Positions 58,200-64,000 of a stretch of DNA of 64,000 nt are shown here, piece after piece. Made by a program: the position numbers and the translations under genes. The stretch comes from Temnopleurus reevesii (lineage: Eukaryota > Echinodermata > Echinoidea > Temnopleuroida > Temnopleuridae): the NCBI GenBank assembly GCA_036244855.1, contig BQKZ01000582.1, positions 48,677-112,676 on the forward strand, given 5' to 3'. The notes beneath the pieces were generated by a model that saw nothing but the letters and a program-made list of their open reading frames with translations, searched no databases and was not told where the DNA came from. Every line of letters starts with the position of its first letter. Within the stretch, counting starts at the first letter, position 1.

Positions 58200-61100
58200 T
58201 AGATAGATGGATGGATGGATGGATAGATGGATGGATGGATGGATGGTTGGATGGATGATGAGATAATAGGAGAGGGAGGAGCATTAACAGATGGAATGCT
58301 TCGATACCTTTGCTGAATATATCCAGTGTGCCGATCCAACAGGATGCGGACTGGGAACAGATAGCACTGCTTGGGATTATCAGATGAGCGAAAAAGAAGG
58401 TAGAGGGAAAGATAGATTGCTGGATAGATAGATAGATGGATGAATGGATGGATGGGTGGATGGGTGATGAGATAATAAGAGAGGGAGGTAGATTAGCAGA
58501 TGAATTGCATCAACATCTTTGCTGAATTTATCCAGTTTGCTGATCCAACAGGATGTGGACTGGAAGCAGATAGCACTGCTTGGGATTATCAGGTTAGAGG
58601 GAGAGAGAGAAAGAAGAGCAAAAAGAAGAAGAAGAAAGAGGAGGAGGAGGAGGAGGGAAAAGGAGGTGGAGAAGGAGAAATAGAAGAAGAAGACAGAGAG
58701 AGACAGACGAAAAGAAAGAGAAAAGTGAAGACTTAGTTAAAGACCTCAAAAGTATTAAGAGAATTAGCAAGAGAAAGAAAAAAGAGACAGGGAAAGAGAG
58801 ATATAGAGACAGAGAATAAATGAGAAAGAAAAAGAAGTATATTTTGTCTTTCTGTTTAAATTTTGATAAAGGACAAAAGACGAAAATGGATTTTTTAATC
58901 AAAGCTTCTGCTTTAGAAGTGAAAGAATTTATAATCTACTGATTACAAACAAAACACAAAAAACAGTAAGAAACGTGTATTTGTGTGAGTTATTTGACCA
59001 TTTAGTTCTGCCGGTACTTCTATATGGAAGTGAGGTATAGGGATATGCAAACTTAAGTCAAATTGAAATTTTTCATAGGAACTTTTTGAGATCAATCCTT
59101 CATGTAAATAAATATACACCCGATTGCATGGTCTATGGTGAGACAGGACGCACATACGTTGAAGTTTATGTTAAGTGCAGAATGATAGGATTTTGGTTAA
59201 ATATTGTAAAGGGGAGAGATTGCAAGTATACATTTAGACTTTATAATATCTTAAGAAGAATTAAAGATCGAGACCACCAACCTATTCTCTCGCAATGGCT
59301 ATCATGCATTGAAAATATTTTAAATAATGCTGGTTTAGGAAATGTATGGCAGAGACAAGGAGAAGGCTTCAGTGACACCTGGATCATTAATGCTCTCAAG
59401 CTTAGATTAAATGACATTATGAGACAGGATATAATGTCAAAAATATGGTGTAATAGTGTTTGCGTTAATTATCGAATTTTTAAAACAGCTATTTTCTTTG
59501 AGAATTATTGGTTAAAACTACGGAGGCAGGATGCAATTTTGCTATGTCGTTTCAGGTGTAGGTCACACCGTTTACCAATCAATAATGGTAGATTTAAAAC
59601 AAACGTAGATGACAGCGATATTGAATGTCCATGCTGTGATCTAAAAGTTAGAGGAGATGAGTTTCATTATATTCTTGTTTGCCCCTTTTTCAAAAAAGAA
59701 AGACAGAATTATTTAGGAAGACATCTACCGAAAGGGAACCCCAATACAATGCATATGGAAGGTATATTTAAGAAATCAAGTTATAAGCATCTAAAGAACC
59801 TTGTGCGATTCATAACAATTATAGTTCAGCACTTTGATATTCCAAAGGGTAACATGCATGTCAACCCAGATCCTGTATATGTATGTAGAAGTGTAGTTAC
59901 TCGTAGTGGTAGACAAACCAAACCACGTGATATCCTAGATCTGTAGCCATCATTTACCATTCAATTATTGTATATATATTACTTTTTTCCATATATACTT
60001 GCCATTTCTGTAAAAGTATTATGTTAATGTGTTTTGTAAATATGTAAATATTTCTTGCATTATACTATTGTACATGTGTTGTACTCTCATACCCCTGAAG
60101 GGGGTCGACAGAGTTAATAAAATATCAAAATATCAAAATATCAAATTGATGGAATTGATCAATCAATAAATATGCAGACCAGTGATCTCTATAACAAGCT
60201 CCTGAACTACATTATATCATCAAAGAGATTAATTAATCCTCCAATTGAATGGATTATCTAATAATCTATTTCCTTTTCACCTGTGTTCCCAGGCATGTAC
60301 TCAAATCACTCTACCAGCCGGTAGTAACAGCAAGACGGACATGTTCCCTGACATGCCCTTCACGCCGGAGATGAGGGCAGCATACTGCCAGGCGACGTAC
60401 AACGTGACGCCAAGAGTTGATTGGCTGAAAATACAGGGCTTTGGCAAAGGTGGGTGTTGTCGGACATTGGCAAATCAGCTGTATAAAGATATGAGATTTA
60501 ATAATTAATCTTGTGCTAGGCTTATGACTTTATTAGCCAGTTTGTTAAAATTTTTTTGCTAGTATTTGATCAGGAACATTATGTTAATCCTATAAGGGTC
60601 AGATATAAAGTCTTATATCAATAATCAATGCCATTATAGCTTTTTAAGGCTATAATTGTAGCAATTCTCTTATTTTACACAAGGCTATTCCCATGAATTG
60701 TTATTACCCCGGTGTAAGCGTTATGAGGCAGTCACTGTTAAAACCCCTTTGCTCAATCAAGAATTGAAATCCTTCACTTCACCTGGGTGGAGTGCAGCTT
60801 CGTATGGATAAACTTCTTACTGAAGGAAATTGATGTCATGGTGAAATGTGATTGTGCAACTTATGTTGAGAAACCAAAGAGCTATTGCACGACCATTCCT
60901 TTTTGCCACATTATTCAGATCTTGTAGAGTAAAGTACTGTGTGATGACTGTCGGTTAAAAACTGAACACTGTTGAGATTTGAATTGACTCATTTACTAGC
61001 CAATCAATCATTCAGTAGTCAATAAGTTAAGTTTTGACAACTTGCTTTGGGAAGATCTTTAGTGACCCAGAAATGTGTTTTTCTCCCTTTTTGGCATCAT

Positions 61101-62358
61101 TTACGGGATTGAATGTTCCTTTTTTTTAGGTCTCGCTAGATCCTCAAACATCATCTTCTCCAATAGTCTTTTAAATCCCTGGAAGATAGGAGGTGTAATG
61201 GAGGGTAGTGTTAAGAATTTTGATTTTCCTTTTACTTTCAGGTATAGCCAGGGTTGTGTTTCATAAAGCTATGTGTAGATCTATGAAAGACTATACATAC
61301 GAGTGGTGATCCTTGCTTCGGTGAGATTCAGCGCCAGGAGTTATCACTGAGTGCGTGAGAGGATCACCAGTCGATCTTAAAGTTGTGCATAGATCTATGC
61401 ACAGCTTTATGAAACACAACGCGGGAGGTGTATCGGAGGGTATTTTTAAGATTTTTTTTCCTTATACTTTTAGGTCTAGCTAGGTCCTCAAACATCATCT
61501 TCTCCAATGGTCTTTTGGATCCCTGGAGGCTAGGAGGTGTTTCGGAAGATCTTTCAGAGAGCATCATAGCCATATCTATCCCTGGTGGAGCACATCATCT
61601 GGATCTCAGGTATTAAAGGGGAATTAACCCCAGACCTAAAAGGGGTACTTCACCCCGAATTTCATGTGTTGTCATTAAATGGAGGAAAATAAGATGAACA
61701 ATCACTGGAAATTTAAGCAAAATTTGATATTCCGTTCAAAAGTTATGAATTTTCAAAGTTTTGCTATTCATAATTAGTAGTTCAATTATATCTGTGTAAA
61801 TTATTGTTTTCTGTTGAGCGCCATGAGCGTCAGAGCCTGGCGGATTTCGGCGCTATATAAATATTCATATTATCATTATTATTATTAATTTGGTTTGGTT
61901 TCGCTTTATTCTGCGTAAAGTAAAAACAACTCAAAATACATGAAGATGTACAAAACTAAAAATAGGTACAAAGATAAACAATTGAAATTATAATATTAAA
62001 GTTGGAGCACTCCATTCTGTGATGGTGGTGTGGAAAATTCCTCATTTGCTTTGTTCAATTATGAATGAAATGTAGATAACATACACTATAATGCTCTCTT
62101 ATTATTTTTGAAAAATATTTTGTGAGTAATTTGTTCCTCGGAATACTTCTTTTCATTTGGTCGAACAACTATTTTCGAATTTTCAAACACTGCACTTGGG
62201 CTTTAACTATGGATTGTTTTTGTTCGATATTTTCCAGAGGATCAAATCCTAAGGACCCGGAGTCTGTGACTGAAGTGAGGAGTCGAGAGAAACTGATCAT
62301 CAAAGGATGGATTGACGCATATAATCAGAAACAGAAAACAAAGTTGACTTTTGTTTGA
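49755..62358 (+). CDS. DPP7: Dipeptidyl peptidase 2 (DPP7/QPP), 11 exons
   Basis: Serine peptidase of family S28 that removes N-terminal dipeptides, preferably after Pro or Ala, in lysosomes or secretory vesicles. Eleven exons with consensus splice sites sum to 1485 nt, 494 codons plus stop, close to the usual length of about 490. A signal peptide (residues 1-24, ending WICSA) is followed by [20 protein letters not shown] and [12 protein letters not shown]. The nucleophile lies in GGSYGG (Ser166, codon split by an intron), then NGLLDPW (Asp425) and GGAHHLDL (His450); spacings match DPP7. ADPTGCG, AWDYQACT and DMFPDMPFT distinguish it from Pro-X carboxypeptidase. Start chosen: ATG at 49755 in AAAATGG context, directly opening the signal peptide. 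Unusual: five exons have tandem decayed copies in the introns or 3' region. Confidence 0.96.
50334..50473 (+). CDS. DPP7: DPP7 exon 2
   Basis: Acceptor TTATTTTTAG, donor CAT|GTAAGT. Encodes [11 protein letters not shown] and GALVIFAEH. Source of four decayed downstream copies. Confidence 0.94.
50641..50738 (+). pseudogene. DPP7 exon 2 partial copy 1
   Basis: Matches exon 2 from GGAATGAGGGACC to GCTGAACAT and keeps the GTAAGT donor and open frame, but the first 40 or so bases and the acceptor are missing. The intron after it also matches the intron after the real exon. Confidence 0.85.
50995..51092 (+). pseudogene. DPP7 exon 2 partial copy 2
   Basis: About 354 bp after copy 1, with identical flanking blocks. 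Carries indels in the exon part, and the donor GT has become AA. Clearly dead. Confidence 0.85.
51305..51560 (+). mobile_element. tRNA-derived SINE, 5'-truncated
   Basis: B-box-like GTAGGTTCTAATCTTACCC, the body CTGCACTCAACCCAGGTGAG and a TATTATTATTATT tail, the same family as 39136-39424 but on the + strand. Inserted between exon 2 copies. Confidence 0.75.
51601..51690 (+). pseudogene. DPP7 exon 2 partial copy 3
   Basis: GAGGGACCTTTAGAAGCC and CCAGAGTTTGG match exon 2. There is an internal deletion, and the donor position reads CAAGAA. Confidence 0.8.
51815..51854 (+). pseudogene. DPP7 exon 2 partial copy 4
   Basis: Only the last 40 or so bases (ACACCAGAGTTTGGTGCACT to GAGCAAG). It belongs to a further tandem unit of about 170 bp shared with copy 3. 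Confidence 0.75.
51989..52152 (+). CDS. DPP7: DPP7 exon 3
   Basis: Acceptor CCTTTTACAG, donor [22 protein letters not shown] and [11 protein letters not shown]; ends with ISFGG and two bases of the catalytic Ser codon. Confidence 0.95.
52530..52665 (+). CDS. DPP7: DPP7 exon 4: nucleophile elbow
   Basis: Acceptor CCCTTAAAG, donor AAG|GTAAAG. Completes Ser166, then [20 protein letters not shown] and LAASAP, nearly identical to vertebrate DPP7. Confidence 0.95.
52738..52801 (-). mobile_element. SINE 3' fragment
   Basis: ATAATAATGATAATCATAC and TAGTCACCTATTTAGATGCG match the 3' end of the SINE at 39136-39424 in the same orientation. Confidence 0.6.
53226..53313 (+). CDS. DPP7: DPP7 exon 5
   Basis: Acceptor AATGAACAG (weak), donor G|GTACAT (weak). 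[20 protein letters not shown], the start of the alpha-helical lid. Confidence 0.88.
53350..53525. mobile_element. 176-bp TIR element (MITE), copy 2
   Basis: TGGGGTGTTGCTC and GAGCAACACCCCA as perfect 13-bp terminal inverted repeats; same length and interior as 11788-11963. Lies 36 bp after DPP7 exon 5. No obvious target duplication remains. Confidence 0.85.
54351..54517 (+). CDS. DPP7: DPP7 exon 6
   Basis: Acceptor CTCCATAG, donor AAT|GTAAGT, phase 1 to 0. [11 protein letters not shown], then [20 protein letters not shown] and NLPANPVN. Source of six tandem copies. Confidence 0.94.
54610..54701 (+). pseudogene. DPP7 exon 6 copy 1, possible alternative exon
   Basis: Acceptor-like TTTTCTTAG, open frame over 92 nt and intact GTAAGT donor. 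Encodes a variant of the exon 6 C-terminal half ([18 protein letters not shown]). Phase 1 to 0, so it could replace exon 6 in frame, but it would lack the first 24 or so residues of that exon. It cannot follow exon 6 without a frameshift. Confidence 0.75.
54791..55004 (+). pseudogene. DPP7 exon 6 copy 2, interrupted by a foldback insertion
   Basis: Begins GGCTGGATCATAGGAACTC after TTTCTTA, breaks at about 54822, and resumes after a foldback segment with GGAAGTCTACCAACTAATCC and TGTAAATATAAGT. The donor GT is lost. Confidence 0.75.
54822..54972. mobile_element. Foldback insertion in DPP7 exon 6 copy 2
   Basis: ATCCTCTTCTTGCTAAGACG and CTTGTGCCATCCTCGTAACATAG are mirrored by CTATGTTAAGAGGGTGGTGC and CTTAGCATGAAGAGGAT: arms of about 50 bp with imperfect pairing. 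Similar reading frames appear on both strands because of the palindrome. Confidence 0.75.
55097..55188 (+). pseudogene. DPP7 exon 6 copy 3
   Basis: TTTTCTTAG acceptor-like start and GTAAGT donor, but the Trp codon is TAG in frame. Confidence 0.8.
55258..55350 (+). pseudogene. DPP7 exon 6 copy 4
   Basis: More diverged copy (GCCTCGTTCATGGGAAGTC) with donor GTAAGT but no acceptor. Confidence 0.75.
55424..55516 (+). pseudogene. DPP7 exon 6 copy 5
   Basis: TTTTCTTAG and GTAAGT flank it, but an extra G in ATGGGAGGG shifts the frame into a stop. Confidence 0.8.
55611..56222. mobile_element. 612-bp foldback element flanked by TTAA
   Basis: Arms of about 230 bp: left TTAAAGGGAAACCGACCCC, right mirror GGGGTTGGTTCCTCTTTAA. 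Pairing continues through GACGTCATGTCGGACAAC and ACTCCTCATTCACT. TTAA at both ends suggests TTAA-targeted insertion (piggyBac-like; inference). No transposase frame. It separates exon 6 copies 5 and 6. A related fragment lies at 61612-61765. Confidence 0.85.
56384..56475 (+). pseudogene. DPP7 exon 6 copy 6
   Basis: Good match to copy 3, but the donor reads ATAAGT. Confidence 0.8.
56870..56930 (+). CDS. DPP7: DPP7 exon 7
   Basis: Acceptor TTGCATCTAG, donor [27 protein letters not shown], aligned with VGCDRLL of human DPP7. Confidence 0.92.
57580..57701 (+). CDS. DPP7: DPP7 exon 8
   Basis: Acceptor TGAATTTAG, donor [28 protein letters not shown] and [19 protein letters not shown]. Source of four tandem copies. 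Confidence 0.95.
57816..57907 (+). pseudogene. DPP7 exon 8 copy 2
   Basis: ATTAACAG, then ATGAATTGCTTCAACATC to GGGATTATCAG and a GTTAGA donor. The first 35 or so bases of exon 8 are absent. GAT of ADP is changed (CGTACCCAACAGG). Confidence 0.8.
58003..58101 (+). pseudogene. DPP7 exon 8 copy 3
   Basis: Diverged copy; the donor is ATGAGA and several conserved residues are changed. Confidence 0.8.
58283..58383 (+). pseudogene. DPP7 exon 8 copy 4
   Basis: Well preserved (CCAACAGGATGCGGACTGGG), but the donor is ATGAGC. Confidence 0.8.
58496..58592 (+). pseudogene. DPP7 exon 8 copy 5, open with splice-like ends
   Basis: TTAGCAG at the left, an open frame ([15 protein letters not shown]) and a GTTAGA donor at the right. 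It lacks the first part of the exon. Best preserved of the exon 8 copies. Confidence 0.8.
58600..58830. repeat. Purine-rich (GAA/GGA/GAGA) tract
   Basis: Low-complexity A/G sequence continuing from exon 8 copy 5. The Lys/Glu-rich open frame is compositional. Confidence 0.85.
58975..60150 (+). mobile_element. 5'-truncated LINE (non-LTR retrotransposon), 3' end of ORF2
   Basis: Sense-oriented insertion in DPP7 intron 8. The frame starts at [15 protein letters not shown], the typical end of a LINE reverse transcriptase region. A TAG at 59038-59040 replaces the expected Trp codon. From 59086 an ORF of 286 codons runs to 59946 with a C-terminal Cys/His cluster ([19 protein letters not shown]). 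The 3' end carries GAAGGGGGTCGACAGAG and a tail of AATATCA repeats (60119-60146). Similar to CR1/L2-type elements; the clade is not settled. Not a host gene. Confidence 0.85.
60293..60449 (+). CDS. DPP7: DPP7 exon 9
   Basis: Acceptor TGTTCCCAG, donor [27 protein letters not shown] and [12 protein letters not shown]. The exon 8-9 junction restores WDYQACT. Confidence 0.94.
60650..60850 (-). mobile_element. SINE fragment
   Basis: CACCTGGGTGGAGTGCAGC and GAAGGAAATTGATGTCATGG match the body of the SINE at 39136-39424. Confidence 0.6.
61130..61208 (+). pseudogene. DPP7 exon 10 partial copy with changed catalytic Asp
   Basis: TTTTTTTAG acceptor, then a close copy of the start of exon 10. It encodes [13 protein letters not shown]: the catalytic Asp codon GAT is AAT and Gly is Ser. 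The match ends before the GGAHHLDL part and no donor follows. It sits about 345 bp before the real exon. Confidence 0.8.
61474..61609 (+). CDS. DPP7: DPP7 exon 10: catalytic Asp and His
   Basis: Acceptor TACTTTTAG, donor [26 protein letters not shown] gives Asp425; [12 protein letters not shown] gives His450. Confidence 0.95.
61612..61765. mobile_element. Fragment related to the TTAA foldback element
   Basis: TTAAAGGGGAATTAACCCC followed by AAATGGAGGAAAATAAGATG and TTCCGTTCAAAAGTTAT parallels the left arm of 55611-56222. One arm only. Confidence 0.6.
61795..61890 (+). mobile_element. SINE-like 3' end with ATT tail
   Basis: TTGAGCGCCATGAGCGTC, GGCGCTATATAAATATTC, then a TATTATCATTATTATTATT tail, resembling the ends of the tRNA-derived SINEs in this window. 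Confidence 0.5.
62238..62358 (+). CDS. DPP7: DPP7 exon 11 (terminal)
   Basis: Acceptor [29 protein letters not shown] and [11 protein letters not shown]; stop TGA at 62356-62358. Matches the C-terminus of DPP7. Confidence 0.94.
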
Positions 62359-62419
62359 AGGACTCCTTCCAAATAAGAATCAGGAAGATGGCAAACTTTA
62401 CAAATCCCATTCCTTTTTG

Positions 62420-62513
62420 TGAGTCTGAGATTGAAGTGAGGATCCAAGAGAAACTTTTTGACAAGGGATGGGTTGATAAATGGAATCAGGGAACAGGACT
62501 AAGTTGATTTATG
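62420..62513 (+). pseudogene. DPP7 exon 11 partial copy in the 3' region
   Basis: GAGTCTGAGATTGAAGTGAG, AGAGAAAC and GGATGGGTTGATAAATGGAA copy the terminal exon with substitutions. Lies 62 bp after the stop, so it is part of the probable 3' UTR. Confidence 0.8.
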
Positions 62514-63391
62514 CCTGATGTTCATACTGCTTATCAACTAAAAAAGGCAGATAAAGTAAGAAAAATATTGTGAATGAAACTACTAACAAAATTAAGTATT
62601 GAAGAAATTGAAGAAACAATTGAAGAAATTCTTGCCTTGTCCCAATATTTTGTCGATTGTTACCTACCCAACACAAGAATCATTCAATGGATATTTACAC
62701 AGTACCTGCTGCTACTGTCTGACCACAATCATTACAAGTTATGATGTTCACATGCAGGTGCCACATTTCCTTTCATGTGCCAAAATATTAGATTATGAAT
62801 AGTTGATATTAGCTCAATATTTTTAGGAGAAGATGCATAATACCTATGGGGATAATCATCGTTTGAATGAATCTATGCCAGGACAGTGTGTGCCAGAAAA
62901 CTATTATCTCATCGTGCAATGCATTATAAAATATCTTTATCAATATTATGATTAATGTAGATTTTTTTTCCATTACTCACTTTATATTTTTTTAGATTCT
63001 CGCCCATGTTATGAGTTGTGAACTACAATATAATGTTTTATCCATAAGTGTCCTCTTAATATATGTATAATTAAGTATACCTCCTTTTGCATTATCACTA
63101 CTTTACTGTGGTTAACTATGTCAATATGTGTTTGGTGTTTGTCTTTTTGCCAATTATTCTTTTCTTCAAATTGGTAGACTACAAAAGTTATGCTATTGTG
63201 ACTTATAATGAAATAGAAAAGAGGCTTTGTGGCAATATACATTTTACAGTACATGTACCATATGTTATGATTTACATTGGATCTATTGCAAAAATGATGT
63301 GGTAGTTCAAGGCCAAAATTGAAGTTGCTTAAGAAGGATTTTTAACAGATATACTTATTATATTCAAGAACTAGTTTTGTACAACATTTTG

Positions 63392-63397
63392 AATAAA
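63392..63397 (+). terminator. DPP7: Candidate polyadenylation signal AATAAA (DPP7)
   Basis: GAATAAAATT about 1 kb after the stop. Confidence 0.35.
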
Positions 63398-63855
63398 ATT
63401 ATTCATGAATACAACCAATTGAGAGAATGTGGAATTTATTTGAGTGCCTTTAAATCTAAGATAAAACAAGTTTCTGTCAATAGTTACATTCGGTATATTC
63501 CAGTTGAAGGCTCTGTGGTCTAATATCATCTGCCTCTGCACTCATTCTTGCTCTGAACACACAGGGACTACAGCACCCAACTGCACATTATTTTATACCC
63601 CTCTTCTGAGGCAGGTGCTATTAGAGCACATAGTCCTCAATTGGACTACATATGATATGACTTATATGAGTTTACTTTGCATGAAACTTTCACAGTAATA
63701 TCAAGCAATCATCTGGTTAGATGTACCCCACTGGTGTTGGAATATCCGATTTTTTTTCGTCAAATGTGACTGAATTCAGTCAAACTCATATTTGACAAGA
63801 ACATAAACAATTTTCTCCCAGCTGACTACTCTTGTAGTCATTTTCACTTTACTTT

Positions 63856-64000
63856 TAGAGTGTGGGGAGAGAGAGGGAGAGAGAGAGATAGAGAGAGGGA
63901 GAGAGAGATGGTAAAATATAGAAGGAGAGAGATATTTATAGAGGAGAAAGTGAGAGATGGAGAAAGAGACAGGGGGATAGAGATAGAAGAGAGAGAGAGA
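63856..64000. repeat. GA-rich simple sequence at window end
   Basis: GAGAGAGAGG-type purine run continuing to the last base. Confidence 0.85.

Larger units (their letters stand above)
57703..58500. repeat. GATA/GGAT and GA microsatellites between exon 8 copies
   Basis: GATAGATA, GGATGGAT and GAGAGA runs separate the exon copies. The exon fragment together with its adjoining microsatellite appears to be the duplicated unit. Confidence 0.85.
62359..63855 (+). other. DPP7 3' UTR and downstream DNA
   Basis: Apart from the exon 11 relic I see no coding sequence. An AATAAA lies at 63392-63397, which would give a 3' UTR of about 1 kb. Confidence 0.5.

Noticed and set aside
59086..59946. 286-codon ORF as a host gene
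   Set aside because: The upstream LLYGSEV frame, Cys/His C-terminus and AATATCA-repeat tail mark it as the end of a LINE.
49755..62358. Lysosomal Pro-X carboxypeptidase (PRCP) instead of DPP7
   Set aside because: [28 protein letters not shown] and GGAHHLDLR with a length of 494 residues fit DPP7 clearly better.

Overview
The window looks like nuclear DNA of an invertebrate deuterostome, most likely an echinoid (sea urchin). This is inferred from a single-copy Notch gene with a complete metazoan domain order, short exons in AT-rich introns, tRNA-derived SINE fragments and many foldback elements. The genus cannot be fixed from the sequence alone.

Two protein-coding genes were reconstructed, both on the + strand. 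(1) Notch: 28 consecutive exons, 23656-44308, about 2455 codons. They run from the end of EGF repeat 1 through 35 countable EGF repeats, three LNR modules, the heterodimerisation domain, one transmembrane helix, the RAM motif, ankyrin repeats, a basic NLS-like segment and a C-terminal PEST/phosphodegron tail. The exons encoding the signal peptide and the first part of EGF1 were not found. (2) DPP7 (dipeptidyl peptidase 2, a lysosomal/secreted S28 serine peptidase): 11 exons, 49755-62358, summing exactly to 494 codons plus stop, with Ser166, Asp425 and His450 as the catalytic triad.

Layout: 1-23655 is non-coding DNA, probably the 5' intron or 5' flank of Notch, with tandem repeats, foldback/MITE elements and one unrecognised minus-strand ORF. 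23656-44308 is Notch. 44309 to about 48.5 kb is the Notch 3' UTR/downstream region. 48.5-49.75 kb is a simple-sequence-rich spacer. 49755-62358 is DPP7. The rest is the DPP7 3' region and a GA-rich end.

Most notable observations: (a) five of the eleven DPP7 exons (2, 6, 8, 10, 11) are followed or flanked by tandem, mostly decayed partial copies of themselves, at least 16 extra copies, and two Notch exons show the same kind of relic; (b) an in-frame TGA replaces a conserved cysteine codon in Notch EGF8, inside an exon whose skipping would keep the frame; (c) Notch has one EGF repeat fewer than the 36-repeat layout, lost just after the ligand-binding region; (d) Notch and DPP7 are adjacent, and their human counterparts also lie in one chromosome band; (e) several families of short foldback elements occur, one nested inside a DPP7 pseudo-exon.
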